NCBI GenBank assembly: GCA_003402345.1
Contig: QFXH01000005.1
Location: forward strand, 1 to 64,000
Length of the DNA: 64,000 nucleotides
Direction of reading: 5' to 3'
Origin: Candidatus Nitrotoga sp. MKT
Lineage (GTDB): Bacteria > Pseudomonadota > Gammaproteobacteria > Burkholderiales > Gallionellaceae
Shown here: in pieces, positions 30,694 to 40,573 of the stretch
Numbering within the stretch: the first letter of the stretch is position 1
How the letters are laid out: every line of letters starts with the position of its first letter
The notes under the pieces: model-generated
What the model saw: only the letters and a program-made list of their open reading frames with translations
The model's database searches: none
Told to the model about the DNA's origin: nothing
Made by a program: the position numbers and the translations under genes

Positions 30694-31626
30694 ATGCTAC
30701 ATTTAACCATTCGTCAACTTAGAATTTTTGATGCTGTAGCACGGCATTTAAGCCATTCTCGTGCGGCCAAAGAATTGTATTTAAGTCAGCCCGCCGTCTC
30801 CATGCAAATCAAGCAGCTTGAACAGAGTGTCGGCTTATCCTTGTTTGACCAAGTAGGCAAGCAAATGCACCTGACCGAAGCAGGGCAGGAAATGCTGCAC
30901 TACACTCGAAGTATTGCGCAGCAGCTAGAGGAAATGGACGCTATGTTGAGTGAGATGAAAGGGCTGGAATATGGTCGTTTGAATATTTCTGCAGTCAGCA
31001 CTGCCAGCTATTTCATAGCTCAGCTATTGGCAAAATTTATTCAGAAACACCCCAAGATCAAAGTAAGCCTCAATGTCGCCAACCGGGATTCGGTAATAAA
31101 ATTGCTCGCCGATAATAGCGCTGATCTTGCCATCATGGGTCAGCCACCGGAAGGTGCGGACACGCTGTCGCAACCGTTTATGCAGAACCCGCTGGTTGTT
31201 ATCGCTGCGCTCAACCATCCTTTGGCCGAGGTACGCAACATCAAACCCAGTCAATTGGCACAAGAAACTTTTTTGCTGCGCGAGCAAGGTTCGGGTACGC
31301 GCGGTGTGGTAGAGCGATATTTCGCCAGTCACCATTTGAAATTGCCAACCCATATGGAAATGGACACTAACGAAGCGATCAAACAATCAGTGCAAGCCGG
31401 CATGGGATTAGGCATCATCTCTATGCATTGCATTGAACTGGAATTGGAAATCAAGCGTCTGCAAGTACTAGATGTGGAACATTTTCCTATCATGCGTCAC
31501 TGGCATGTCGTACATCGTAGAAATAAGCGTCTTTCCACTGCTGCGAATGCATTCAATCAATTTTTACTGAATGATGCAGAGAGTCAGGTATCACCAACAA
31601 CGGGCAAGCGAAACTGCACCAAGTAA
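30694..31626 (+). CDS. cbbR: LysR-type transcriptional regulator CbbR
   Basis: Activator of the Calvin-cycle operon, usually responding to RuBP, PEP or NADPH. Started at ATG 30694 (MLHLTIRQL), 310 residues; the frame upstream uses a TTG through the operator. The N-terminal winged helix-turn-helix (RQLRIFDAVARHLSHSRAAKELYLSQPAVSMQIKQLE region, ~7-40) and the LysR substrate-binding domain (~90-295) are clear. Divergent to cbbL, which fixes its assignment beyond a generic LysR. Confidence 0.94.
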   Translation: MLHLTIRQLRIFDAVARHLSHSRAAKELYLSQPAVSMQIKQLEQSVGLSLFDQVGKQMHLTEAGQEMLHYTRSIAQQLEEMDAMLSEMKGLEYGRLNISAVSTASYFIAQLLAKFIQKHPKIKVSLNVANRDSVIKLLADNSADLAIMGQPPEGADTLSQPFMQNPLVVIAALNHPLAEVRNIKPSQLAQETFLLREQGSGTRGVVERYFASHHLKLPTHMEMDTNEAIKQSVQAGMGLGIISMHCIELELEIKRLQVLDVEHFPIMRHWHVVHRRNKRLSTAANAFNQFLLNDAESQVSPTTGKRNCTK

Positions 31627-31697
31627 ACTAGCGATACCCGGTGCTTGACAGTTTCTTTATGATGTCACTTTTGTGGATGATTCAGGTTGAAGGATTG

Positions 31698-32423
31698 TTA
31701 AATTTCACGTGCAGAAAAAACAACATTGGGGAATTCTTGAGGTGCATCTAGTATTTTCAAATATTTTTGTGCGACTTGTTCAGGAGTATCCAATGCATTG
31801 GTTTTATGTAAATCTATAAATCGATCTACCATAGAAAATGAATGTTTTGAAACAGTTCTAATTTTCGCTTGCATATGCGTATCTATAACCCCGGGTGCGA
31901 CGGAAAAAATATAAATATTTGCCATACCATTAAGCTCTATCTCTTTGGCTGCATGACGGGATGCGTGGTCGAGGGCTGCCTTAGATGAACCGTATAAAGA
32001 CCAACCATCGGTTACTTTTGACGCGGCGCCTGAAGATACATTTATAACGAGTTTCCTTTTTACGTCATGTGGAATTTTCAAAAAGGCATTCATTAATTGT
32101 ATTGGGCTTATCAGATTTACGTGCATAAGCAATGAAATATCTTCCGCTGTGAAGTCTCCAAGATACTTGATTGGATCAACCATGCCAGCATTATTAATCA
32201 GACATAAGGAATCCTGATTGGTGAATGGCGCTTCAAATAATTCAATGATGGGTGATAGCTGGGAAGGATTGCCCAAGTCTGCAAACATATGTTGGTAGTG
32301 ATTATGGGAGATGGAAGATGTTCGTGAAATTCCATATACAAAAACATCTTCGCGTTGCAACAATGCTTCCGCAATGGCCTTGCCCAAACCAAAAGATGTT
32401 CCTGTTATAAAATAATAATGCAT
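31698..32423 (-). CDS. Short-chain dehydrogenase/reductase family protein
   Basis: A 241-residue NAD(P)-binding oxidoreductase. Visible are the nucleotide motif TGTSFGLGKA (5-14 region), NNAGM, the catalytic Ser in VINVSSGAA, and YGSSKAALD with the YxxxK pair. It resembles benzil/sepiapterin-reductase-like SDRs; the substrate is unknown. Start placed at ATG 32423 (AGGA upstream and the family-like MHYYFITGT); ATG 32447 is possible. It follows cbbR convergently and does not look like part of the cbb unit. Base usage is AT-richer than its neighbours. Confidence 0.85.
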   Translation of the reverse strand: MHYYFITGTSFGLGKAIAEALLQREDVFVYGISRTSSISHNHYQHMFADLGNPSQLSPIIELFEAPFTNQDSLCLINNAGMVDPIKYLGDFTAEDISLLMHVNLISPIQLMNAFLKIPHDVKRKLVINVSSGAASKVTDGWSLYGSSKAALDHASRHAAKEIELNGMANIYIFSVAPGVIDTHMQAKIRTVSKHSFSMVDRFIDLHKTNALDTPEQVAQKYLKILDAPQEFPNVVFSAREI

Positions 32424-32447
32424 TATAAATATTTCCTGATTAGCCAT

Positions 32448-32771
32448 AATGTTTAGCGACGCGAATGAAGCGTTCAGGGTATGGCGAAGTTACTGATGAT
32501 GCTCGAAGCAGCCTGACTCTGAGGTGTCTCTAAAAATTCCTTCCTATTTCAATAAATTAAAGTATACCTTTCACTTCAAAATGGCACGTGCATGTCGGGC
32601 TTACTGCCTTGTTCAGTGACCAAACCCCGAAGGGGAACACGCCACGCATGCACTGATTATTTTAACAAGTTTGCCAGAGTTCATGCAAAACGGCTGATCA
32701 GCCTGAGCAGTCGAACCCACAAGCAAAAAAATGGAATGTTTGCAAATGAGAAAAAAATCTGTGTGCGGTTA
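32448..32771. other. Intergenic region
   Basis: No gene seen. Contains CTGACTCTGAGGTGTCTC at 32513-32530, which shares a 13-base core with the palindromic repeat at 57294-57367, and an imperfect inverted pair GTGCATG / CATGCAC further on (about 32588-32654). Confidence 0.45.
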
Positions 32772-34100
32772 TCATATCCCAGTCAAGCGGCGATAGACCG
32801 CGGCCAGTGCATCATCGTCACCGACATTGCCGGGAAAAATCACCACCAGCATCTCACTATAGCGCGGGTGATCGGACGGACAGCGCACCACTGAGCAGCC
32901 CGGCAGAATTTGCCCGAGTACCCGTGAAGCCTTGAGCGCAAGCCCATCGGACAGTACGTCGTTTGAAGTGATGCCGCCTTTGCTGATGAGAAAGCCCAGT
33001 GTGGTCGGCAGGCCGCGTACCACGTCCATTAAAAACGCGGAAACTTGTTCGCCAAATGCCAGACGCGCGGCTTTGTCGGCAAAGCCTCGTTCTGCGCGGC
33101 TGGTGTAGATCACCGATGTTGCGTTGGCAGCGTGGGCAAGTGCAGCTTGATGCAATACTTTCTGCAATAGGGCGGAGCGTTCCGTGGCGATGAGATCCAC
33201 GTCTACCTCGATGGCAATGATGTCCGGTTCTTTCAACAGCTTATTTAGTTGCGCCGTGGTCTTCTTGACATGCGAGCCGACAATCACTGCACCGGATTTA
33301 CCGTTGCGCACGTACTGGCGCATGGCGCTGGCAGCTACAGGCTGAGGCGGTAGTTGCGCCAGTGCGGCGAGAAGGCTAGCGGCAGAACGGAACAGGAAGC
33401 GCTTGCCGCTGGTAGTGGCAGTTTTTAATTGAGCGGCAAAGTAATTTAGATCAGCCTGGGTTTCCGCATCCACTACACAACACACGTTGTCGTGTAGTGC
33501 CATCAGGCGCGCCGAGACGTCACCGCGTATTTCGGCAAGCAGAAAACGCTCGACCTGGTTCGCCTTGATGCGTCCGGCGGTTTTTTCCTCAACATAATCG
33601 GGCAGGTAGCTGGTGGAATAGCCGAACACTGAGTCATGCGCGAATTCGGTCTGGTGTACCGGTGTGGCCATGCCATCGGCCATCAGGTACTGGATGCTGC
33701 CGCGAGTGACACGCCCGCCTTCAAAGAAGGCCGGAATCAGGAAGTGCGCGTCGAAACCCGTAGCGCCGCCCAACTCTTCGCTCATTACATCGATTTCCAC
33801 CGGGTAATGACTACGCAGCGTGGAGTCGAGACGGCTGATGAAAATCGGATTGAAATACAGCCCTTGCGCGGCCAGGCTGGTCAAGGTCAGATTGAGGTTG
33901 CGGCACACTTCGCGCGTCACCGTGGCGGCACGTGCTGCATTCATACCACGGGTGTTGGTGAGCACAAAAAAGAGCGGCGAGTTATCCAACAATGCGGTAC
34001 GCAGCGTGTCCTGATCCCAACGAGTCAGCAGCAGACAGGAATGTACCGTCTGCGAGCCGGTCGGACCATCGTCGAGTACGATAATCTTGGTTTCAGCCAT
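32772..34100 (-). CDS. Four-carbon acid sugar kinase family protein
   Basis: 442 residues of the DUF1537/OtnK-type family, whose characterised members phosphorylate four-carbon acid sugars such as erythronate or threonate. The N-terminal substrate domain begins IIVLDDGPTGSQTVH and includes SRLDSTLRSHYP and PAFFEGGRVT. The C-terminal nucleotide domain includes SGAVIVGSHVKKTT and LISKGGITSND. The usual partner dehydrogenase or aldolase is not adjacent, so the substrate stays open. Confidence 0.88.
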   Translation of the reverse strand: MAETKIIVLDDGPTGSQTVHSCLLLTRWDQDTLRTALLDNSPLFFVLTNTRGMNAARAATVTREVCRNLNLTLTSLAAQGLYFNPIFISRLDSTLRSHYPVEIDVMSEELGGATGFDAHFLIPAFFEGGRVTRGSIQYLMADGMATPVHQTEFAHDSVFGYSTSYLPDYVEEKTAGRIKANQVERFLLAEIRGDVSARLMALHDNVCCVVDAETQADLNYFAAQLKTATTSGKRFLFRSAASLLAALAQLPPQPVAASAMRQYVRNGKSGAVIVGSHVKKTTAQLNKLLKEPDIIAIEVDVDLIATERSALLQKVLHQAALAHAANATSVIYTSRAERGFADKAARLAFGEQVSAFLMDVVRGLPTTLGFLISKGGITSNDVLSDGLALKASRVLGQILPGCSVVRCPSDHPRYSEMLVVIFPGNVGDDDALAAVYRRLTGI

Positions 34101-34364
34101 TCTGGTTTTGCCCTTTCTAAAGGCTGGCGGGAGTTTTCATTCCAGATTGTCCATTGATCCTTATATTGGTTAAGCCTTCACAATTTGTGGGAGCCTTTTT
34201 TGTCGATATCCATTGTGCCAGCCTGATACGGGGCGCAAAATTCAGTCAAGGCGCGTGAAAAGATCAAATGCTTTTGCATCCTTGGTCAGTGGGCCGATAA
34301 GTTCTTTATTATGGTTCCGTCGGAAGTTTTCAGTTTGGCTTGTGGGATTTCATGCCAGGCACTG

Positions 34365-35249
34365 TCATAGCCAATAGTCATTGATGTACTTCTCGCCCTT
34401 ATCGCAGAAGAATGTGACGACATGTTCGATCTTGTGCCGTTCGCGTAATTTCCGTGCAGCAATCATGTGTGCGCCGGATGATGGCCCGACGAAGAGGCCA
34501 TGTTTCTGCGCCAGACGGCGCATCTCCTGCACAGCCTCTGCGGATTCGACCGTGATGACTTCATCCAGCAGCGCACGGTGGCGTTCAATAATGCCGGGTA
34601 CAAACCCGTCGGCGATTCCCTCAATCAGGTGTTTGCCGATCTCGCCACAGAGTATCGTGCATGACTCACTGGGTTCAAGCGCGACAACCTTGCACGCCGG
34701 GTTAACTGCCTTGAACGCTTGGCCTACGCCAACAATTGTGCCGCCGGTACCAACGCCACCGACAACCGCATCAGGGAGCACGCCCGTAGGGAGTTGCGCC
34801 AGAATTTCTGGCCCTAACCACTCACGGTTCTCGTCTACATTCCATTCGTTATCGAATTGTTGCGGGGCAAAATAACCGGGCAGACTGCCTAACTTTCTAA
34901 CTTCGGCCAGTGCATCAGTGACATGAAAATCACCGATAATGCGTACTTCCGCGCCATAGGCACGCGAGATCGCGGTGCGTTCACGGCTCAACCCATTGGG
35001 CATTAACACCAACATTTTGTAGCCTTTGACAGCGGCCACCATACTCATCGCGTTACCGGTATTGCCGCTGCTCGCTTCCACGATCGTATCGCCCGGTTTT
35101 AGCAGCCCCTCACTTTCGGCACGCTCTATCATATATTTTGCGATGCGCGCTTTGATGGATCCAGACGGGTTAAGATATTCCAGTTTGATCCAGATACCGT
35201 CAATCTGAATTAGTGGTGTTGAGCCGATAGCATCCAGAATAGTTTGCAT
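34365..35249 (-). CDS. cysM: Cysteine synthase family protein (CysM-like)
   Basis: PLP-dependent O-acetylserine (or phosphoserine) sulfhydrylase making cysteine. The 294-residue protein has the PLP lysine K33 in NPSGSIKARIA, the substrate loop EASSGNTGNA (58-67), the phosphate-binding GGVGTGGTIVGVG, and PSSGAH near the C-terminus. Ordinary CysK/CysM have NPxxSxKDR; the SIKARIA form here is typical of a CysM-like subgroup. It stands alone, with ~260 non-coding bases before the kinase gene. Confidence 0.9.
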   Translation of the reverse strand: MQTILDAIGSTPLIQIDGIWIKLEYLNPSGSIKARIAKYMIERAESEGLLKPGDTIVEASSGNTGNAMSMVAAVKGYKMLVLMPNGLSRERTAISRAYGAEVRIIGDFHVTDALAEVRKLGSLPGYFAPQQFDNEWNVDENREWLGPEILAQLPTGVLPDAVVGGVGTGGTIVGVGQAFKAVNPACKVVALEPSESCTILCGEIGKHLIEGIADGFVPGIIERHRALLDEVITVESAEAVQEMRRLAQKHGLFVGPSSGAHMIAARKLRERHKIEHVVTFFCDKGEKYINDYWL

Positions 35250-35459
35250 AATTATATTAATTCAAAAGGTTGGAAATATTTAAGGTGTGATCGGAACAAA
35301 TTAAAAGATTTTAGCGATATATACAGCTTGGCTAAAACAAGTGCTTCATAATCTGGCCGCCTGAATGCGGTTTGCTTAACGTTAATCAATGCATGCAAGA
35401 ACTACGACAAGAATTTATAAAATAAAAAAGCTTGTGTATTAGCACGTTTAAGTTATTTT

Positions 35460-35552
<93 letters not shown>

Positions 35553-35604
35553 GAAGGTCGCGCAGGATAAACTAGAAAGGGCTTTGTCGCAATCTAAAAT
35601 AGTT

Positions 35605-36369
35605 TTAGAAATTGTTTTTTAAGGTGCGTAGGGCAGTAAAGATATTGATTTCATCAGCCTCTTTAATTTGTGCCATGCGTAATGTGGTGGCGATAACGCC
35701 CGGCTCGGCGCAACGTAGAAAAGGGTTGGTGGCTTTTTCCAGGGCAATAGTCGAGGGTAACGTTGGACGCCCAGCAGCGCGTAATGCCTGTACGTCTGCC
35801 CGACGTTGTTTGAGGCGAGCATTGTTGGGGTCGCAGACTAGTGCAAAGCGGATGTTGGCCTCAGTATATTCATGTCCGCAATACACTTTTGTTTCATCGG
35901 GCAAGTTAGCTAACCGTTGCAGGGAATGGAACAACTGCGCAGCCGTTCCTTCAAATAACCTGCCGCAGCCACAACCGAACAGGGTGTCGCCGCAAAATAT
36001 GCCGCCGGCGCCCAGATAGGCAATATGCCCGTGGGTATGGCCAGGTATATCCATAACACTCAGTTTTATTTTTAATTCCGGGATTTCAATTATATCTCCG
36101 TCGCCGAGCATATGACTTACGCAGGGAATATTCTCAAGCTGTGGGCCGTACACGGGCACGTTGTATAATTCAACAAGTTTGCAGACGCCACCAACGTGAT
36201 CGTTGTGATGGTGCGTACATAGAATAGCGGCGAGTTTGAGCTTATGTAAATTGAGATAAGCCAGCACCGGCGCGGCGTCACCCGGATCGACCACTACCAC
36301 ATGTTTATAATCATGCAGCATCCAGATGTAGTTATCCTTGAATGCAGGGATGGGAATAATATTTAACAT
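35605..36369 (-). CDS. gloB: Hydroxyacylglutathione hydrolase (glyoxalase II)
   Basis: Hydrolyses S-lactoylglutathione from methylglyoxal detoxification. The 254-residue metallo-beta-lactamase-fold protein has the binuclear metal motif THHHNDHVGG (52-61), the GHTHGHIAYLG loop, FCGDTLFGCGCGRLFEG, and CGHEYTEANIRFA. It is divergent from the methyltransferase-rnhA-dnaQ run, a common order. Confidence 0.97.
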   Translation of the reverse strand: MLNIIPIPAFKDNYIWMLHDYKHVVVVDPGDAAPVLAYLNLHKLKLAAILCTHHHNDHVGGVCKLVELYNVPVYGPQLENIPCVSHMLGDGDIIEIPELKIKLSVMDIPGHTHGHIAYLGAGGIFCGDTLFGCGCGRLFEGTAAQLFHSLQRLANLPDETKVYCGHEYTEANIRFALVCDPNNARLKQRRADVQALRAAGRPTLPSTIALEKATNPFLRCAEPGVIATTLRMAQIKEADEINIFTALRTLKNNF

Positions 36370-36417
36370 GGAAATACCCGTTTTTTATTTGGTTATACTC
36401 GAATGAAAGAGTATTGC

Positions 36418-37179
36418 ATGTCAACCACAAATACGCTGAATGATTGGTTTGCCACGCCCCCAGGGAAATACTTGCTGGAGTGCGAGCAGGCATTGTTTGA
36501 TCACAGTGTGACTGATATTTTTGGCTTCAATGCCTTGCAACTTGGGCTTGCCGAGCATGATTTTCTGCGTGCCAGCCGTATGCCGCTACGCGCCATAGTG
36601 GGAAATGAGACCGAGGTGCAAGTACGGCTGGATATGGATGAATTACCGTTCGAATGCAGTAGCTTGGATTTGGTGCTTCTGCCGCATGTATTGGAATTCA
36701 ATGCCCACCCTCATCAGATTTTGCGTGAAGTTGAGCGTGTGTTAAGGCCGGAGGGAAATGTCATTATCAGCGGCTTCAATCCGCGTAGCCTATGGGGGGC
36801 TCGGCGCGTTTTGGGTTCGCAGACGAACTTCCCCTGGCGTGGAGATTTTATTGCTTTGCCGCGATTGAAGGATTGGCTGGCATTGCTGGGATTTGAGGTG
36901 GTAACGGGGCGTTTTGCCTGTTACGCACCACCGCTCACGAATCCAAATTGGCTTAACCGCTTTAATTTTATGGAGCCAGCGGGCGATCGTTGGTGGGCAG
37001 TGTGGGGCGGGGTGTATTTTTTGCAGGCGATTAAGCATGTGCCGGGAATGAACCTGATCAAGCCAAAATGGAACGAGCGATTGGTTGGCAAGCTGATACC
37101 GGCAACACCTAAGCTGAATAGGGAAATTTCGCAGTGTAAAAAATGGAACCCGAATGAGCGAACTTGTGACAATGAGTGA
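36418..37179 (+). CDS. SAM-dependent methyltransferase (gloB-rnhA neighbour family)
   Basis: 253 residues from ATG 36418, which follows AAAGAG; ATG 36403 would add five. A class I methyltransferase domain is recognisable by [20 protein letters not shown] and [14 protein letters not shown], although the first glycine-rich SAM motif is weak. This gene is regularly placed between gloB and rnhA in Beta- and Gammaproteobacteria; its substrate is unknown. It overlaps rnhA by up to 26 bases. Confidence 0.85.
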   Translation: MSTTNTLNDWFATPPGKYLLECEQALFDHSVTDIFGFNALQLGLAEHDFLRASRMPLRAIVGNETEVQVRLDMDELPFECSSLDLVLLPHVLEFNAHPHQILREVERVLRPEGNVIISGFNPRSLWGARRVLGSQTNFPWRGDFIALPRLKDWLALLGFEVVTGRFACYAPPLTNPNWLNRFNFMEPAGDRWWAVWGGVYFLQAIKHVPGMNLIKPKWNERLVGKLIPATPKLNREISQCKKWNPNERTCDNE

Positions 37180-37627
37180 AGATATAGTAGAAATTTATAC
37201 TGACGGGGCGTGCAAGGGAAATCCCGGCGTGGGCGGCTGGGGCGCGCTGTTACAAATTATGGGCAAGGAGCGCGAGCTATGTGGTGGCGAGGCGCATACC
37301 ACCAACAATCGCATGGAGCTGCTGGCCGCGATCCGCGCACTGGAGGTGTTGAAGCGGCCGTGCCGGGTGGTTCTACATACCGATTCAAAGTATGTGCAGC
37401 AAGGCATTAGTGTATGGGTGCATAACTGGAAGCAGCGTGGCTGGAAGACTGCTGACAAGAAGCCGGTCAAAAATGAGGACTTGTGGCGCATGCTGGATGA
37501 GCTGGCAAGCAAGCATCATGTTGAGTGGGTGTGGATAAAAGGACATGCCGGGCATGATGGAAACGAGCGTGCGGATGAATTGGCCAATCGCGGGATTGAG
37601 CAACTATTGAATGAAGGCATGAAATGA
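37154..37627 (+). CDS. rnhA: Ribonuclease HI
   Basis: Cleaves the RNA strand of RNA-DNA hybrids. The carboxylate set is complete: D in [12 protein letters not shown] in [11 protein letters not shown] in HTDSKYV, and D in GNERADELA. The basic protrusion [20 protein letters not shown] is present. 157 residues from ATG 37154; ATG 37172 would give 151 and only an 8-base overlap with the previous gene, so the start is not certain. The stop overlaps dnaQ as ATGA. Confidence 0.97.
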   Translation: MSELVTMSEDIVEIYTDGACKGNPGVGGWGALLQIMGKERELCGGEAHTTNNRMELLAAIRALEVLKRPCRVVLHTDSKYVQQGISVWVHNWKQRGWKTADKKPVKNEDLWRMLDELASKHHVEWVWIKGHAGHDGNERADELANRGIEQLLNEGMK

Positions 37628-38337
37628 GACAAATCGTGTTGGATACCGAAACCACCGGCCTAGATCCCGGGAAAGGGCATCGCATCATTGAATTGGCGGC
37701 TATCGAATTGTGCAACCGAAAAGTTTCTGATCGACGTTTTCACCGTTATCTCAACCCGGAACGCGAGATTGATGCGGGAGCAGCTGAGGTGCATGGCCTG
37801 ACGCTGGAGCGTCTTCAGGACGAACCGAAGTTTGCTGAAATTGCACCCGCGCTGCTCGAGTTTATCCGTGGTGCGGAACTCATCATTCACAATGCACCTT
37901 TTGATATTGGGTTTCTCAATAAAGAGTTAGAACTCACTGGGCTGCCTGCATTGAATAACTATTGTGTGAGCGTCATTGACACATTGAAGTTGGCCAAGGA
38001 ATTGCATCCTGGCAAGAAAAACAATCTGAACGCTTTGTGTGACCGTTACCAGATAGATAATTCTCACCGCACCTTGCATGGCGCGCTATTGGATACCGAG
38101 TTGTTGGCGGAGGTTTATCTGTCCATGACGCGCGGACAGAAAAGTTTGCTGGATGATGGTAGCAATGAACAGGAAGAAGAGCCGACCATGGTTTTTGCAG
38201 ACTTGTCGCGTTTGAAACTGCGTGTGCTGCCTGCTAACGATGATGAGTTGGCGCAGCACGCGCAGCAGTTGGCCGATATTGATAAAGCCAGCAAGGGCGC
38301 ATGTATGTGGAAACAATTAGAGCTTTTGGAAGTGTAG
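37624..38337 (+). CDS. dnaQ: DNA polymerase III epsilon subunit
   Basis: Proofreading 3'-5' exonuclease of the replicative polymerase. The 237-residue protein has Exo[11 protein letters not shown] (5-14), Exo[13 protein letters not shown], and Exo[21 protein letters not shown]. The C-terminal ~60 residues form the polymerase-binding tail. Translationally coupled to rnhA, the conserved rnhA-dnaQ pair. Confidence 0.97.
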   Translation: MRQIVLDTETTGLDPGKGHRIIELAAIELCNRKVSDRRFHRYLNPEREIDAGAAEVHGLTLERLQDEPKFAEIAPALLEFIRGAELIIHNAPFDIGFLNKELELTGLPALNNYCVSVIDTLKLAKELHPGKKNNLNALCDRYQIDNSHRTLHGALLDTELLAEVYLSMTRGQKSLLDDGSNEQEEEPTMVFADLSRLKLRVLPANDDELAQHAQQLADIDKASKGACMWKQLELLEV

Positions 38338-38405
38338 CCGTGCGCATAATGTTAAAAGCATGGTTAAACTGATAGGCTATTAAAAGTGGTTAGCTGTCTG
38401 TTGCG

Positions 38406-39656
38406 ATGAGTATCAATGTGGATGTGTTGATTATCGGTGCCGGCGCGGCTGGTATGATGTGTGCTATTGAGGCCGCACGTCGGGGGCGCTCTGTGCAGTT
38501 GCTTGATCATTCTAAAAAATTGGCGGAGAAAATCCGCATCTCCGGTGGTGGCCGCTGCAATTTCACCAATTTGTACGCCAAGCCGGAAAATTACTTATCT
38601 AACAATCCGCATTTCTGTCGCTCCGCATTGGCGCGCTACACCCCCCAACATTTCATCACATGGCTTAACCAGAAAGGTATCGGCTATCACGAAAAAAAAC
38701 TTGGGCAACTGTTTTGTGACGAAGGATCGGCAGCCATTATTGCGATGCTGAAAAACGAATGCGATGCAGCGGGAGTACGTTGGCTTATGTCTTGCGAAGT
38801 GCATAAAATTGAGCGCCTCAGTCCCTCTTTTCCGCAAGCAGGAGAGGGGCAAGACGCAAGAGGCAATACACATCCATCAATCGAACAATTTAGTTGCAGT
38901 ACCAATCATGGCACATTTCGCGCGCAGTCTTTGGTGATTGCCAGCGGTGGTCTGTCTATTCCCAAGATTGGCGCAACACCGTTTGGTTACCAACTCGCGC
39001 AGCAATTCGACATTCCCGTGACCAAACTCAAACCGGGGTTGGTGCCATTGAGTTTTCATCCAGATGATTGGGCACCTTATGTTGATCTCGCCGGAATTTC
39101 TGTGGATGCGGTAGTAAGTTATGGGAAACAAATTTTTCGCGAAAACCTCCTTTTTACCCATCGCGGCCTCAGTGGCCCCGCCATCTTGCAAATCTCCTCT
39201 TATTGGGAACCGGGCCAGCCGCTGCGCATTAATTTGCTGCCGGATTATGACACTCTGCAATTGTTCGCGCAGCAGCGGGATAGCCGCATGTTGCTAAACA
39301 ATTTTTTTGCGCAATATTTGCCCAAGCGATTTATTGAAACATGGTGCACCCAATTGGCCGGAACTAATTTTTCCGGCAATAAGCCAATTAACCAATATTC
39401 GAATAAAGAGATCGCTGCACTTGCCGCTAAACTGCATAACTGGCAAATTACACCTAGTGGCACATTGGGCTATGCCAAGGCAGAAGTCACTTGCGGGGGT
39501 GTTGATACCCATGCCTTGTCGTCTAAAAGCATGCAAGCCAATGAAGTGGACGGTCTGTACTTTATCGGTGAGGTGGTTGATGTAACAGGCCAACTGGGCG
39601 GCTACAACTTTCAGTGGGCATGGTCATCTGGTTATGCCGCTGGGCAATGCTGTTGA
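38406..39656 (+). CDS. NAD(P)/FAD-dependent oxidoreductase, HI0933/YhiN family
   Basis: 416-residue flavoprotein with the FAD-binding GAGAAGMMCAIEAARRG (11-27), the family signature KIRISGGGRCNFTN, ASGGLSIPKIGATPFGY, and the C-terminal GEVVDVTGQLGGYNFQWAW. Physiological substrate unknown. Residues around 140-156 (SPSFPQAGEGQDARG) are an unusual insertion, coded by a REP-like palindrome at 38823-38849 that keeps the frame open. Confidence 0.92.
   Translation: MSINVDVLIIGAGAAGMMCAIEAARRGRSVQLLDHSKKLAEKIRISGGGRCNFTNLYAKPENYLSNNPHFCRSALARYTPQHFITWLNQKGIGYHEKKLGQLFCDEGSAAIIAMLKNECDAAGVRWLMSCEVHKIERLSPSFPQAGEGQDARGNTHPSIEQFSCSTNHGTFRAQSLVIASGGLSIPKIGATPFGYQLAQQFDIPVTKLKPGLVPLSFHPDDWAPYVDLAGISVDAVVSYGKQIFRENLLFTHRGLSGPAILQISSYWEPGQPLRINLLPDYDTLQLFAQQRDSRMLLNNFFAQYLPKRFIETWCTQLAGTNFSGNKPINQYSNKEIAALAAKLHNWQITPSGTLGYAKAEVTCGGVDTHALSSKSMQANEVDGLYFIGEVVDVTGQLGGYNFQWAWSSGYAAGQCC
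38823..38849. repeat. REP-like palindrome inside a coding sequence
   Basis: CCCTCTTTTCCGCAAGCAGG followed by AGAGGGG forms an imperfect hairpin of the widely dispersed CCCTCTCC-CGCAAGCG-GGAGAGGG type. It is in frame in the HI0933-family gene and adds residues between two conserved parts of the protein. Confidence 0.55.
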
Positions 39657-39752
39657 GCTTTTCTAAGCATTTAAAATAATTTAAATTATAATTTTTTTCA
39701 GGTCGTTAGATTAAATTTTCGATACAGAATATTCTATGGTAAGGGGAACCAA

Positions 39753-40469
39753 GTGTTTCATAAAATAAATATGTCTATGGCACTAACAATATCTGGCTTA
39801 TTGCTTTCTGGCCCAGTTATTGCCGCAAAAGACATTAATGATTTCCAAACATGGGGCAATGCAACGGCGGTTGGTAGCCTAGAGAATGTCAATCCGGCAT
39901 TAAAAAATTTCAAATACTGGGCGGAATTCCAAGGGCGTTTTGGCGATGACACGTCGCGCTTTTCTCAGGCTATCATTCGTCCAGGGATAGGATATGCAAT
40001 TAACACCACCACAAGTGCCTGGGTGGGTTATGCATTGATTTCTACTGCAGAACCATTTTCAAAAACGACATTTAACGAGCGGCGATTTTGGCAACAATTA
40101 CTGTGGAGCGATAAATTTGCGTTTGGATCAGCCAGCAGCCGAAGTCGCTTGGAAGAACGTTTAGCCCCTCGTTTGGGTGATGATACCGCCATGCGCTTTC
40201 GGCAAATGTTTAAAATATCTGTACCACTGACTGCTGCTCCCGCTTACAGTGTAGTGGCTAGCAATGAATACTTTCTAAACCTCAACAATAACGATTGGGG
40301 ACCTCGTAGAGGTTTCGATCAAAATAGAGCATTCATAGGATTGGGCTATAATTTTAATAAAGAAATAAAATCTGAAATCGGCTATATGAATCAGTATATT
40401 AACCGGTCACTGACTTCAGTAAACCGGAACGATCATATTTTATCGATTAATTTTTATTTCAATTATTAA
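39753..40469 (+). CDS. DUF2490-type outer-membrane beta-barrel protein
   Basis: 238 residues from a GTG start that has AAGGGG 6 bases upstream (an ATG at 39771 is the alternative). Signal peptide ~1-24 ending VIAA. The rest is alternating polar/hydrophobic strands with aromatic girdles (YWAEFQGRFGDDTSRFSQ, AWVGYALIST, RAFIGLGYNF), ending in FYFNY, the C-terminal phenylalanine/tyrosine pattern of BAM-assembled barrels. It resembles the DUF2490 family; role unknown. Monocistronic. Confidence 0.8.
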   Translation: MFHKINMSMALTISGLLLSGPVIAAKDINDFQTWGNATAVGSLENVNPALKNFKYWAEFQGRFGDDTSRFSQAIIRPGIGYAINTTTSAWVGYALISTAEPFSKTTFNERRFWQQLLWSDKFAFGSASSRSRLEERLAPRLGDDTAMRFRQMFKISVPLTAAPAYSVVASNEYFLNLNNNDWGPRRGFDQNRAFIGLGYNFNKEIKSEIGYMNQYINRSLTSVNRNDHILSINFYFNY

Positions 40470-40573
40470 CTTCGGTAGTTTTAAGCGCCCTATACAAAAA
40501 GTACAGCTAAATGCCGCTTAAAGTCAAAAATATTCCGTGTGGCGTGAGGTATTTTCAACTCAAGAAACTCGCA

